NCBI GenBank assembly: GCA_015680685.1
Contig: MNCI01004071.1
Coordinates: 161,174 to 225,173, forward strand
DNA: 64,000 nt
Direction: 5' to 3'
Source of the DNA: Gnetum montanum
Taxonomy: Eukaryota > Streptophyta > Gnetopsida > Gnetales > Gnetaceae
Part shown: piece by piece, positions 10,646 to 22,907 of the stretch
How the letters are laid out: each line of letters starts with the position of its first letter
How positions within the stretch are numbered: position 1 is the first letter of the stretch
Translations under genes and position numbers: made by a program
Notes under the pieces: model-generated
The model's input: the letters and a program-made list of their open reading frames with translations, nothing else
Database searches by the model: none
What the model was told of the DNA's origin: nothing

Positions 10646-10663
10646 TGGTATCATTGTTGGGGA
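10646..10663 (+). other. Primer binding site, tRNA-Asp type, decayed
   Basis: TGGTATCATTGTTGGGGA starts one base after the LTR end. Compared with the complement of the plant tRNA-Asp 3' end (TGGCGCCGTTGCCGGGGA), the six differences are all C-to-T or G-to-A. The element C copy (32049) retains a less changed version. Athila elements are known to use tRNA-Asp. Confidence 0.8.
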
Positions 10664-10772
10664 CTTTGTTTGTTGAAATGTGCACTATCTACGATTAGTG
10701 TATATTATTTATATCATTGGATACATGACATATAAATACTAAGCACATTAATAATTTTATTTATTTTGCAAA

Positions 10773-13005
10773 ATGTCTTCTTCTTCTCATAGATGTGAAG
10801 ATGTCAAACCATCAGTCCCACAGGAGTGCACAGTGGGATATACTCATCCAGATGAGTATGTACCAGACTTCACCTTCATCCTACATCAGGATGAATAGCT
10901 ATGATGGCATGATATGGAGGGAAACATCATCTTGCCTCTTGATCAATCTATGCCATGGATGCTATTTCAAACTCTTAAGAAGTTGGACATTCTAGATCCT
11001 CATGAGGAATGACACTCGGGACTACTGTCCCACCAAAACACAATGCAAGCAAGATTGACATTAGGAGAAGCACCATGAGGCTATGAAGGGAAAACATTTC
11101 ACTAATCCCTTATTCCTACTAGATCAAGACGATAATGAGGATCCTCCCTTTGAAGGTTCTCAAAATGAAGATTCTCCACCCCTTATTATTAATAATGCAA
11201 GTGTGTCCCTGAATCTGAAATCCACTATTCATAAGCCAAGTTTAGGAAAAAGCAACAATCATGGTAGGGATTCAGGTAAACATCACAATGGTAATGGATC
11301 TAAGGATGGAGGTCATAATGAGTGAAAAAACAGTGGTAGACACCATGATGGTGGTGGTAGTCCACCTTCATCTAATTTTGAACATTCCTCTTCATTAGCC
11401 AGTTCACATAGAAGCTACCATTGAAATAATCATGATAAAGATGATCAATAAGACAACAATGACTATCAAGGCCATCAAGAACATAGAGGTGTTAACAACC
11501 ATCATCAGAATTATCAATGTAATGATGATGATGAACCTTTGTTGGCAACTTGAAGCATGTTCAACATTGCAGAGGTAGTAAAGATCCAACTAGGCATGTG
11601 AAAGATAGTAGGATCAAGTGCTTAGACATGAATAATATTCCAAGATCCAAGGGGGGATACAACTCTAATCCATAAACACATCTATAAGCTTTCCATGATT
11701 CCTATGCCTTACAGAACATTGAAAATGATTGGTAGAAACTCAAACTCTTCCCTTGGACACTCATCAAGAAAGCTGAAAGCTAGTATTAGTCCTTGGAACT
11801 AGAATCCATTCGTTGATGGAGTACCATATTAGAACTATTTAATGATAAATATCAAACATACTCTAGAGTGTCCAACCTAATAAGGTAAACCCAAGGCTGG
11901 AAACAAGGAATACATGAACCCTTGGATGCTGCCATTGACAAATATTATTCTTTCTTAAATTGATGCCCTAGCTATGGATATTCTTAGAGAGAGTAACTTT
12001 GCCACATCATAGATGGTCTTAGAGCTAAAACTAGAAGAACTATCGGGGTTTATAATTAAGGGAGACTATCTATATTAAGAGCTCATCAAATCCAAAGGCT
12101 AATTGTGTAGGTAGCAAAAGAAGAAGGTGAGCTACGAAAAAGGGAAAGTGTGAAAAAGTATAATAGGGACCCTTCCATTAGGAAAGAGGAGGTTTAATTT
12201 TGTGACAAGGAGGAGTCACTAATTGATGAAGTGGTGAATAAGGAAACCTTACCCATTCAAAAATATGTATCTAATATTTTGGCAAAGGTTCATAAATTAT
12301 GGAACTCTCTCGATGAAAAGTTTCAAACTACTATGAAGATTGTTGAAGCATCCAAAGAACAAAATAGTGATCATGAACACAGGAGACAAAAAGAAGTTGA
12401 ATGTGCCTCCTAAAGAGGTAAGGCCAAAGCTACTACCATTGAGGAAGTTGTGGAGATATACTCTAAAGATGATGCTAGTTGTAACATCTATTAATATGAA
12501 CATCCAAAGGGGTGTTGCTCAATGGTGTCACACTTACAAGAGTTTAGGGTGTACACATTAAATCCTTGACTAGCATGTAGGTAAGCACCTAGACAATTGC
12601 CTTATCCTCAAGGCAATCTAAGGTAGTTCCACCAAAAAAAATAAGATTACAACCCAGGTGGAGATCCACCACAACCATATGAACAATTAATAGTGGCAAC
12701 AACCATAATCGTGGGGAATGTTTTCGTCAAGGTAGCAGTATCCTTACAGGCAACCAGATCTATATGAGTACTATGTTTAACAACCCATCTCTCTAATAAG
12801 TTTTGCAAGCCACACCTTATTTTACCATCATTATTATCCTCCAAAGTATCATCAAACACTTTCATCATCTACTCAAGGGGAGAAGCCATATCCATACCAT
12901 CCATCTTATCTATTTGCACACATCCCTCTACCCTCAACCTAATTACCTCCTACTCCATCCATGGAAGGTGAGATTCCTCTATAGCCATAGCAACTAAATG
13001 CTACG
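10773..13005 (+). pseudogene. gag of element B (heavily broken)
   Basis: The ATG at 10773 opens MSSSSHRCEDVKPS, also found at 32204 in element C (MSSSHKDD), which supports this start. The first in-frame stop is at about 10897. Further along, 11744-11787 reads LFPWTLIKKAES-stop-Y, matching the capsid signature 'FP.sL...A..WY'. Then come remnants such as ILELFNDKYQTYSR and IIDGLRAKTRR. An Asn/His/Asp-rich segment (11083-11325) separates the start from the capsid-like part. No zinc knuckle could be placed with confidence. Gag would form the virus-like particle, but this copy cannot. Confidence 0.7.
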
Positions 13006-13205
13006 AGGGCTATACATTGACAACTGGCTTTCCAACTAAGTGGTTCAACTAATCTATCTAGGAAAAACCCTTCTTTTGATCCAATAGTATCCTCCAACCC
13101 TCACAACCTAGTATAGTTTATTGTCTTGCATCTCTAATACCCTTATCTTCTACATCAAATACCTTCAAGTACCCTTCAAATCAAACACCATCTCATATTT
13201 GCACT

Positions 13206-13919
13206 ATGATGCTAACTCATGTTTTTTCCAATTGGATCAAGGCTGGAAACCTTCTTACAAAAAGATCTAACCCAGGAAGTCCACTCATTTACCTACAAAT
13301 CACCAAACATGAGCCATGCAAGGCTCTTCTTGATTCTGGTCCTGATGTCAATCTCATATCTCATAACAAGTACAAGGCATGGAACCTACCACCTCTCAAG
13401 AAGAGAAACATCCATATAGAATTAGCAGATCAATCAATCATTGTTCCTTTGGGATTAGTGAAGGACATTGTGACCACAGTAAGTGGATGGTCCTATCCTA
13501 CTAATTTTTTGGTGATCAGGGTTGAAAATTGTAAAGGTAACTTTCCCATTATTATGGGAAGGACTTGGTTAAGCACGATCAATGCACGTATGGGCATAAG
13601 GAACCTCTCCTTGGAAATATCCAAGGAAAATGAATTTGAAAAGTTAGAGAGGAAGCATATTCCATGCATTGTGTACAGCAATAATGGGTGCAATTTCATG
13701 CAAAATATTTGGTCCATCAAAATTACATACCTAAAAGCATGCAATCTGTGTGCACAAGAAACATATATTCAAAGGTGTCTATATGCAAAAAACATAAGAC
13801 AGGTGGGCACCCAATGGTTGATAGCTGACTTAGATAGTAGCACATTATGCATGGAATCAACTAAGAGCCCAACATGTGCTTATGTTAAAAGCATGGATGA
13901 ACTTAAGCAAGTTCATTAG
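13206..13919 (+). pseudogene. Aspartic protease domain of element B (open 237-codon frame)
   Basis: The frame 13206-13919 contains the retropepsin active site ALLDSGPDVNLIS (D-S-G at residues 43-45) and the distal PIIMGRTWLST motif (residues 114-124, the usual 'ILGRPWL'). Spacing between the two is typical. The N-terminal ATG is probably not native, because in intact elements protease is part of the gag-pol reading frame. The reading remains open to VKSMDELKQVH, past the protease domain. Of the element B domains this one is best preserved, but it is cut off from RT by stops at 13918 and beyond. Confidence 0.8.
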
Positions 13920-14049
13920 CAACTCTCTGATAATGAAGATAATGAAACCTATTGTGGAGAGTTGGAAATCCTTAATAGCTTTCAATAGAAGCCCCTAGAG
14001 ATGAAAACTCTACTAGCCAACATGGAATATGCATTTTTAAATAATGTTA

Positions 14050-15080
14050 AACTAGTCATAGTCAATGCTAAACTTGCTTCTAAACAAAAGGAAAAGCTAT
14101 TATAGGTGGTTAACAAATGGTGAATAGTCTTTGCTTGGTCATATCTTGAGCTGATAGGAATCGATCCAAGGATATGCCAACATTGCATTTACACCAACCC
14201 AACAATGAAGCTAAGAAGGCAATCTTAAAGGTAGCTTAACCCCAACTTAAAGTAGATCATTAAGGAGAAAATAGAACAACTCCTCAAGGCAAGGTTCATC
14301 TATCCTATCGTGGATAGTGAATGGGTTGGCCTGGTTGTAATTATTCCAAAAACGATGGCAAGTGGTAGGTTTGCATTGACTTCAAGCTGTTGAATATGGT
14401 AACATTTAAAGATCATTTTCCATTATCATTTGTGGATCAAGTGTTGGAAATCATATCGGGACATTGCTATTATAGCTTCTTGGATGGTTATAGTGCCTAT
14501 AACCAAATCCAAATTACACCAAAAGATTAGTCCAAGACAACATTCATGAGTCCCTAGGGAACGTTTGCATAGTATAAGATGCCATTTGATCTATGTAATG
14601 CCCCTAAAACATTTCAATGCCTAGTCCTTAGTATCTTCCAACAGCAGATCAGTAGTGATGTGGAAGTCTTCATGGATGACTTCACCTATGGAGCTATGTT
14701 TGAGCAAGCCTTTAACCATCTAGAGCAAGTACTAAAAAGATGTGTGGAAACAAATCTATGGCTCAACTAGCAAAAAAGTCACCTTATAGTCCAAGAAGGC
14801 ATTATGTTAGGGCACCAAATTTCACAAGGGATTGAGGTAGACCCAGAAAAAGATAAGGATCATCCAAGGAATTACATGACAACCAGAGATAGTCAAAGAT
14901 GTTAGATCATTCCTTGGGCATGGTAGCTACTATCGACGATTCATAGAGAATTTCTCTAAGATTGCAAAGCTATTGGTCAAGCTTACAAAGAAATATTCTC
15001 TATTCATCTGGACCAAGGAGTGCAAACATGTATTCCAATATTTGAAGGAAAAACTCATAGAAACTCCAATTCTATGGGGA
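14050..15080 (+). pseudogene. Reverse transcriptase of element B (broken)
   Basis: Fragments in order are VFAWSYLELIGIDPRI (after 14120), KIEQLLKARFIYPIVDSEWVGLVVIIPK (14263-14352), CIDFKLLN, KDHFPLSFVDQVLE, LDGYSAYNQIQI, MPFDLCNAPKTFQ (14579 onward), the catalytic box EVFMDDF (about 14665-14685, both aspartates kept), ETNLWLN and VRSFLGHGSYYRRFIENFSKIAKLL (14899-14973). At least two frameshifts and several stops separate them. The set is characteristic of Athila-branch Ty3/gypsy RT. Confidence 0.9.
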
Positions 15081-15567
15081 CCAAACTAATCCAAACCATT
15101 TCACATAATGACCTATGCATCTAATTATGCTTTGGGAGTGGTGCTTACATAGCTGGATGATAAAAAAATGTTCATAGTACATCCATTACATGAGCTAAAG
15201 CACTGTGGGTGCATAACTAAATTACACTAAAAGTGAAAAAGAACTGATGGTTGTGGTGTTTTCTCTTGAGAAGTTCAAGCACTATGTGCTTAGCTACAAG
15301 GTGTTTATGCACATAGACCACAGTGACATTTGCTTCCTCATGAACAAGCCAATGGTGAGCCCTCATATCATACAATGGCTTGTGATATTACATGAATTCA
15401 ATTTCACAATGGTAGATTGGAAGAGGACTAAAAATGTGGTCACTGACCACCTCTCTCGATTGAGATGGAATAACAAAGAAGAGGTTAGTCCAATCTTTGA
15501 TCAATTCCTAGATGAACTTTTCTTTACTATTGTAATCAATGAACAAATGCTTGCAAAACCAAAATGA
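15080..15567 (+). pseudogene. RNase H domain of element B
   Basis: MTYASNYALGVVLT (from 15106) corresponds to the 'DAS..AiGavL.Q' start of RNase H, with the first Asp changed to Tyr. After stops, the open frame 15247-15567 reads MVVVFSLEKFKHYVLSYKVFMHIDHSDICFLMNKP and WKRTKNVVTDHLSRL. These match 'V.aleKfR.YL.G....v.tDH.al..L' and 'GkeN.vADaLSRl'. The final catalytic Asp is kept in TDHLSRL. Broken, but the assignment is clear. Confidence 0.85.
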
Positions 15568-15569
15568 TA

Positions 15570-16790
15570 TGATGGCATCCTCACTTATCTTCTCACTCAA
15601 GAGATGCCACAAGCTCTTGGCTTTAGAAAGAAATAATAGTTTTCTCATCAAGCTAAATACTTCATGGAAACCAACAAACATCATTACAAGGTGCGCAAAA
15701 ATGGCCTAGTTCGCTAGTGTGTGCCTAATGCAAATCAATTACACATTCTCCAAGATGCTCACGAAGGCCCTTGGAAAGGCCACTTTGCAGGGAGGTGAAT
15801 GACCATAAAAATTCTGATGGCAAGATATTACTAGCCTATAATCTTCAGTGACACCCACCAATTTGTCTAATCTTATGAACATTGCCAACAAGATGGTGGG
15901 ATGACTGCACGAATGGAGGATCCTCAATAGTGGATTTAGCCACTGAAGCCCTTTGATATTTGGGGCATAAAATTCATGGGTCCCATCACACCCATGTTCA
16001 ACAAAAAAGCATATATTATAGTAGCAGTCAACTACTACACCAAATGGGTAGAGGTAGCAGCCATCGTCAATTGTACACCATCTACTGCTACCAGATTCAT
16101 ACAACAAAATGTTGTAAACAAGTTTGGTATGCCACATGCACTAATTTCTGACAATGGAACCCATTTCACAGGTGCCACCTTTCGTAAGTTAATGCAACAC
16201 TTGGGGGTTGACCATCAATTAACAACACCTTACCACCCCAAGCCAAAGGTCAAGCAGAAGTCACCAACAAGGAGATTACTAAAATCTTAACAAGAACTGT
16301 AAGCAAATATAGGAAATCTTGGAGCACAAAACTCAATGATGCCCTATGGGCCTACTACTTAACATGGAAACTTCCTATTAGCTACTTTCCCTATGAGCTA
16401 GTGTACAGGAAACTCCCAACACTTCCAATCCAATTTGAGCTTTGTACACTTTCAATAGCCTATGACTTAGACTTTAACTTAAGCCTAGAACAAAAATAAT
16501 GATTGCTCAACCTAAACATGCTAGATAAAAATTGACTAGTGGTCCTATTTTTGAATGAAGTGCACAAGACATACAACAAAACAACACATGACCTAAGGAT
16601 AAGGAAAGTAAAATTCCAACCAGTTGACAAGGTTTTCTACTAGAACCCCACACACACACCTTAGAAGACAAAAGTTCCAACGTTGTGGGAGGAACCTTAC
16701 ATATTTACTAAAACCTTTCCTCTTGGGGCCATGACCATATAAAAACCTTAGAGCCCTAATAAAAGGAAACTAGTCAACATCCAATAAGTA
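15570..16790 (+). pseudogene. Integrase of element B (frameshift, lost first Asp)
   Basis: YDGILTYLLTQEMPQAL leads into the zinc region (DAHEGPWKGHF, later YEHCQQ). The core begins FDIWGIKFMGPITP (about 15949), where the usual Asp of 'GIDFMG' is Lys. LISDNGTHF (16141) keeps the second Asp. A one-base loss near 16247 shifts the frame, and GQAEVTNKEITKIL continues in the new one with the catalytic Glu. The C-terminal part (ALWAYYLTWKLPISYFPYELVY, KVKFQPVDKVFY) runs to about 16790. Element C keeps the Asp that B has lost, so the loss is copy-specific. Confidence 0.9.
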
Positions 16791-16794
16791 AAGC

Positions 16795-18940
16795 TTTTTT
16801 ATGAGCCCAAGTAAGCTAGTGCAACAAATACCTCAATATATAGGCAACCATGTTCAATTTTTCATATCTTCTCCTTCCAACTCATTCGTGGGGGAGATGG
16901 CCATTCATGCTAATTATCCATATGCCTCCTCAATTTTTCTACTTTTTGTTTTCCACAATTTTTATTTTGAAAATTATTTAATTTTACACTTTTTTATTTT
17001 CAAATTTTTCCTATTTTTACACCTTTATTTGTTTTACACCATCATTATTATGTGTGAATTCTTCTTAAATATTTTACGCTTTCTTGTATATTTTACTTTT
17101 TTTGAGTGTCATTTTCAATATTTGCTAATAAAACATGATTTATTGCCAAGACATAGGTTTCCATGGTTTCTACTAATGGTGGTTTGTGTTTAATGTTTGT
17201 TTACTGATGTCTGGTCTCTATTTTTGAATTTTTGTCCTATTGACTTAGTCCTAGTTTCTTTTTCATGGTTACAAGAAATGAGTTCACGACATCCACCCAT
17301 TCCACCAAATCTATGGTTTTCCTTATTTTGGAAGTTTAAGGTCCCTTCCATTAAGTAAAATTTTAATCAACTGGTGACCTTGGTAGTTTCTAGAATTGGG
17401 AAAGATTCAAAGGTTTGAATAAGGTGTGACTTCAAGGGGACTCAATACTCTTTGTACTCTTCTTTTTACTTGAGTGCTTGGGTGTTTTCCATGAACTTCT
17501 TATTGTTCCATTTCAACCACTTTAGGAAGTCAAATAAAGTATTTAGATGGTATGGTTCCCATCTAAAAATTCAAATTCCAAAAAAAAAATATTATGGGAA
17601 ACCAAGGCACATACCTTAGACAAATAAACAAGCTACAAGCACTAGTTATGGAACTAGAAAGACATGTTACCCATGCCTAAAGGTCCCCTCTAACTAAGGC
17701 CCTCTCTCACTTCCTATCTCTCTTTTCTCCTCTTTTTGGAATTGTGGTTGTTTTGTGGGAACACCCTTGTATCTTGAGGGGGTGGATTAGTCTTGAAGTG
17801 ATGATGCACAGTCATTAAAAGTGATTTTTTTTTTGTCTGAACTAAGGATGGATCTTCTTCAATCATTTTAAACATGTAATCCACAAGGGACTTCTTATGA
17901 CCTCAACTTGGGAATCCATTCCACCTTTTTTGTCATCCATCACTGTTGTTCATAATTCACCTCATTGCTGGTTTCCATGTTTTTGATCCTTTGATTTGGT
18001 TAGATGTACATGAATACTTGAGTAGATCCTTCCAAGTGGGTTCTTAACCTTCCTTACCATTAGTCACATGTGGAGTCCACAAGCTCCTCAATTGAATTAT
18101 GCAAGGGCAAAATAGGCATGTGCCTACTATGGGGAGGACCTACTTGCATAGCTTTTGGTTGGAATGTTAAGTCCCTTATCCTTGAAATTGTTGCAATCAT
18201 ACCTTTCATGCACCTCATTGTGCATCCCACTTTGTGCTCTCGTACAATCTTATAACATTCATTCTCTACATTATTTTCTCCAATTTCTCATTTTTCTGAG
18301 CTCCAATTCCATCTTCTACTATTTTCATTCTAATTTTGGATTTTTGGGCTTCCATTTGACACTAATTTCACTCAAAAACTCTTGGTATTTTCAAATTTTT
18401 GGAAAAGTCAAATAAATTCAACAATGGTCAATAACTACATCAACTAGGCCTAGTCAACGTAGCTGACCTCATCGACTAGGCCTCATTCATGCATGAGAAA
18501 ATTACTATAAACACTGCCAAACACTTTACCATTTTTTTAATTCCCTTCATAACACAAGGGGATTTTTTGCCATTTTTTAGAGCCCAAAAACTTTCCAAGT
18601 TCATGACCTTTCAACCATTTTCCCAAATCACTCTGTTCTTTGATCATTCAGCTATTGGAGGTAAGCTCTCAGTCACAAAGATCACAAATGTGCCATTTTT
18701 GATAGAAATTTTTTTGTATTTTCTCTAACTCCCACAAAGGTTTAACCAGAAAATAAACTATCAAACATCAAATATAGAAGAATTAAACCTTTCCAAAAAG
18801 ATTTGGTAATAGTAAATAACTAATTAATTAATTAAAAAAACATTCAATCTACCATGCTCTAACATTAGTCAAAGTATAACCAAACTAAAGGAAAAAGGTA
18901 TCCAAAAATTTTAAGATATACATTATATCTACTAATTTGT
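16795..18940 (+). repeat. Post-pol non-coding spacer of element B
   Basis: It aligns with 7122-9130 (A) and 34085-36070 (C). T-rich tracts, the shared blocks GGTCCCCTCTAACTAAGGCC (17682) and GGGGAGGACC (18141), and no coding pattern common to the three copies. The 130-codon frame 16801-17193 reads mostly Phe/Ile/Leu from T-runs and is not supported. Confidence 0.6.
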
Positions 18941-18949
18941 GGATGTGTT

Positions 18950-21770
18950 GTGATCATAGATGGAACCAAAGGGAAAGCATCCCTAGGAAGTAGAATTGTC
19001 TCAACCAAGGGGAAAACAACTAAGAATAGGAAGGGGCCAGGAATAGGCCCAAGAAGAACTAGTCGCAACTCATGCAACAAGATCTCTTTGAGAGTAGTCC
19101 AAAGTGGAATCTATTTGGCATATTCTAGAAGTAGAAGTCACATTAACACAAGCCTGCCTTAACACCATTCGACCTTACAACATCCAATGCTCATCTCTCT
19201 AAGAACTAAATTTTGGGCCATTTTTGGAGCATTCCCCAATAGAGGTTAAGACATAATTGAAAACCTCTCCCATGCGGAAAATTATCACTTCTAGTGTGGA
19301 GTGGTACATGGGAGAGACATACCTATTCTGGAATAATAGAAGGCCAGGCTCTATCATTAAGATCAATGACAACCAAGTGTCCTATTCAACTAAAGCAACT
19401 ACATAGGCACTCGGGTTGCCTAACACAGGAACATAATTAATAGAGTTGTCAACATAGGCTTACCCTGAAGCCAAGAAGAAGTGAACCTAGTGGTGTTGCA
19501 AGGTCAACCACAAGGATTTTGACGTGCTTACATTGATGAAATGCATTTATTTCAAAATCACAGCCTATCACCTCAATCCAATAGTGAGGCCTAATAAGGT
19601 AACCGCTTTTTCTTCCAGAGCATGCACTACTCTAAGCAGGAGATTTCTAGCAAACCTTCCATAACTAATCTACTTAGAGATCGGGAAAAATTTCAAGGAA
19701 AATGAACGTGGAAGAAAAATCATTGTCCTTTCCATGCCTCATAAGGAAACTTTGTAAAGGGGCAAGGATCATCCACTATGCCAATGATACAATTCAAGAT
19801 GTTCCTGTGGCTTCATGGTCTGATATGATGAAAGACAAGATACCTACTAGTACCAAAGAAGAGGAGTAGCAACCACCACCTTTTCCACCCACTCAAGAAA
19901 TAATGCCAGAGGCTCACATAGGTATTAAGCACTTGCACGAAATCCAAGAGTAGCTCCTGCATGAGCAGGAATAGTGTACACAAACAAGTGGTGGTGATCC
20001 ATTTGCATATTGAGTAGTAATGAGTCACCTTAATGAGATGGCTTAAATAATTAGTTAGATAGAGAGAGGTGGACGAATATTCTCTACCTAATGAACACAG
20101 ATGTCCATATGATTGAATCCTAGTGCCTGAGAGGCGACGGTGTCCTTATCACAACACCATCTATTCCAAAAAAAATTTCAAAATTCTGCTTCCTTTTCAG
20201 TGTGCTTGGAGGAGGGCAAAGTGGTAAGTATATTGGTGATGTAGCACTAGGAATAGGAAATGACTTCTGAAGTAGTCACTGACTGAGTTTCTAAAGCACT
20301 TAATGCACCTACAATGTCTGTACTAGATGTAGCTACACTTCAAGATGTGTAGATTTCTGTAGGCATAGTCAGCAAGAGATTAAATGTAGCTTAGCATAAA
20401 GAATTATTGGATTGGCTGGTAGGGACTAGGCAGTCAATTTCAAATATCTTTGATCTTATGGATAACATCACTGTAACCCAGTTAGAGTTGTTAGAAGCAA
20501 GGGGCAAGTCCATCATTTTTTAGGGGCAACTTGAATTAGCTCAAGGACAAAAGCAATGCTTGGCTACAAAGATTACTAAATTGTGTGCCTGATTGGCTAA
20601 TCCCACACTGTTTAGTCCAATAATAGCCAGAGATGAATCTTTTCAATAGCTTCAAGGATAATCAAGAAGGCTAAGGAGGAAGCGATGATGGTCATCTTCA
20701 ACTAGTCCATAGCAGAAGCAAAGCCATATTCAATTTAGAAGGACTTGCTTCAAATGCACTAGGAGAACAAAGCACTAATCATAGAAAATTATTTCCTACA
20801 CAATGTTGATGCTCAAAAAGAAAAAATGCAAGAATTCATTCATCAATAGCAAGAGTAGCTAGCTAGGTGAACACTTAGTTAAGGAGATTGGCTACAGAGA
20901 ATTGAAATCTATCAATGGAGGAAGTATGTGCCTTATGCCAGAATTCTACCATTGAGATTACTACCTAGAAAAATGAAGCTTTAAAGTTTGAAAGAGTTAA
21001 ATATTACTATAGAAAGTAGGTTGTCTTGTAGAAGGAAGTAAATGAAAAACACATCCAAATGGCTAAGGAAAAAGTCAATGAGACCCTCCAGCAATTTCAA
21101 CATGGAAGAGAGATGTGGTAGCTCATCACTGATGGGATTGATGCCTACAGTAGAGCAGAGATCTACCTGAAGGAGTTGCAAATAGAAAACATAATGGAAT
21201 ACATGGAGTTGGCCAACCTCTGCTATGCAAACCTAGTAATGTTAACTACTAGATGACTATGGTCAGAATTAGGAAAAAAAGTGGCTAACTCGTACTTGCT
21301 ATACAAGTCTGAGTTTAAGCACCATAAAGACACCAAGTAGAGGGTTGAGATAGCAAACATTGAACTCAAATTTCTCCATGCATAACTCATAAACTAAAGA
21401 TCTATTGCCGAGAACCTGGCCAAGATTATGAATGATTACCAGGAGCTAAAAGATGTAGTCAAAGCATTCAACATCAAGAATAAACAATTTGCTACCTAGT
21501 TTATCAATGTGAAGGAGATGTTTCTCATAATGCCCTCTCCATAGAATGTCCCCATTCTAGCCCACATCAAAGATTCCACCTAGACTATGAATGATCCTTG
21601 AAGTAAGGAAGAGAAAATGATAGCATTATTGGATGCTTTTCATCTACCATCATAAGTTGCAGCTATAGTAGGATAGCCATAACTACCTCAGCCACCGCAC
21701 ATGCCTAAAGCTAGTGAAGGTCCCTCAGAACCTTTGGAGCCACTACCTCTTGGGACTATCTAACATTCTC
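18950..21770 (+). pseudogene. Third ORF of element B, between pol and 3' LTR
   Basis: It opens with a basic segment (GTKGKASLGSRIVSTKGKTT, 18962 on), then EWYMGETYLFWNNRR (19300). A middle part resembles the 'putative plant transposon/ATHILA ORF' type (IYLEIGKNFKENERG, then a '..P...LC.R.G' pattern). A long Lys/Glu/Gln-rich half with coiled-coil character follows, and a Pro-rich tail (PQPPHMPKASEGPSEP-like) near 21690. Stops are numerous. The same order appears in A (22908-25155) and C (36080-38920). Its role is unknown. The env-like ORF of Athila occupies this place, but I see no clear signal peptide or transmembrane segment. Confidence 0.65.
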
Positions 21771-21988
21771 CACTAACTTCATGCCATTAGAGGGCATGCT
21801 GCCAAGTTTGAAGAGTCATGGTATTTAATTTTTTATCATGAACACTATAATTTTTGTAATGTGTTGATTTGTACACTCAAGCACTTAGTTTTCCTCAAGT
21901 TAATCTATTTTGTTTTGTTAAGAGTCAATCAATAATCCCATACCTTTCTAATTTTGTAAAATAACTCGAGGACAAGTTTCAATTCAGT

Positions 21989-21998
21989 CATGGGGGTA
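21989..21998 (+). other. Polypurine tract of element B
   Basis: CATGGGGGTA abuts TGATGAGT, the first bases of the 3' LTR. The same arrangement occurs at 25372-25381 and, slightly changed, at 39145-39154. Confidence 0.75.
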
Positions 21999-22907
21999 TG
22001 ATGAGTTGCAGTTGGTTGCATCGACTAGGCCTTGTCGACTTGGCCCCATTGACTAGGCCCAATCGATGAGGCCCCATCAATGCATCATTTCATGCATTGA
22101 CTTGGCCCCATCAACACAAGATCTACTTTTACCTATACATACAAGCTCATCAACTGAATTTATGACATGTCTTATCATAGTAGTAGTAGAGCTCTTATAG
22201 TTTTTCCATTTGAGAGTTAGCATACTTTCCTAAGTGCCTACAGTAGGAGTCATTGAGTGTACAAATCTTTATTCAAGCATTGTTATACCTTAGCACAGTA
22301 GTATGTGCAGCAATAAATATGAGCTTTCTATTAAACCTTGTAGCATTTTGGATAAATTAAATATTTTATTTATGTATTCAATGTTTTCAATCAGTTATTA
22401 AATATTTTCTAGTAATTAAGATAATTAAGCGAGATAATCTAGATAGATTAAATACATAAGTATGACTGCTTTGAGCATAACATGTATTTTCTTAGTAATC
22501 CCAACAATGTTAGTGGTTGGTCTGCCCAGTACCCTAGTGCTTGGAAACCCAATAGTGGATACATGGGTTTAGGACATGTACAGAAAGTGGGAATGGATGC
22601 TTATGTTAAGATTAGTTAGAGATTAATTAGTTAGTTAATTTGGATTAGTCATTAAATTACTGTATCTCTACTCTATTCAAGCACCCAAAAACATAAAATG
22701 ATAAAAATGATATTCCTTGATTACTCTTAGCCATACCATTTTGCTTCACAAGTGTAATTAGGAAGACAATGAATGACCTTAGGGCAAGGTTCACTTCCTA
22801 GAAGACTACTGTACTAGAAACTATAAAGTCCATAAAATTTGACCGAATCATGCATGAATGCTTTGTGATTCATATGATTGGATGTTGAGGTACCTCACTA
22901 CTGATCA
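21999..22907 (+). repeat. 3' LTR of element B
   Basis: Starts TGATGAGT after the polypurine tract and ends ACTGATCA, 909 bp. U3 has repeats of a unit like CATCGACTAGGCC. Its TATA (TATACATA, about 22135) is mutated. No primer site follows; instead element A's third ORF resumes, so this is a true 3' end. Confidence 0.85.

Larger units (their letters stand above)
9748..22907 (+). mobile_element. Element B: near full-length Athila-like retrotransposon, about 13.2 kb
   Basis: Order: 5' LTR, tRNA-Asp-type primer site, gag, protease, RT, RNase H, integrase, 2 kb spacer, third ORF, polypurine tract, 3' LTR. LTR lengths are about 897 and 909 bp. Flanking sequence on both sides is element A's third ORF, which continues in register across the insertion (left ...GTGAAAAAG, right AGAGTGG...; the uninterrupted homologue in C at 36640-36665 reads AAAAAAGAGTGGG). 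B is therefore nested in A. RT motifs (LDGYSAYNQI, EVFMDDF, ETNLWLN) suit the Athila branch. Most genes contain stops. Confidence 0.85.

Noticed and set aside
15739-16137. 132-codon minus-strand frame
   Set aside because: Complement of the integrase core of element B, with a similar shadow at 33103-33393 in C. It is explained by the plus-strand coding sequence.
16801-17193. 130-codon frame rich in Phe, Leu and Ile as a membrane protein (env-like)
   Set aside because: The hydrophobicity comes from T-runs, and the frame is not conserved in the spacers of A or C.
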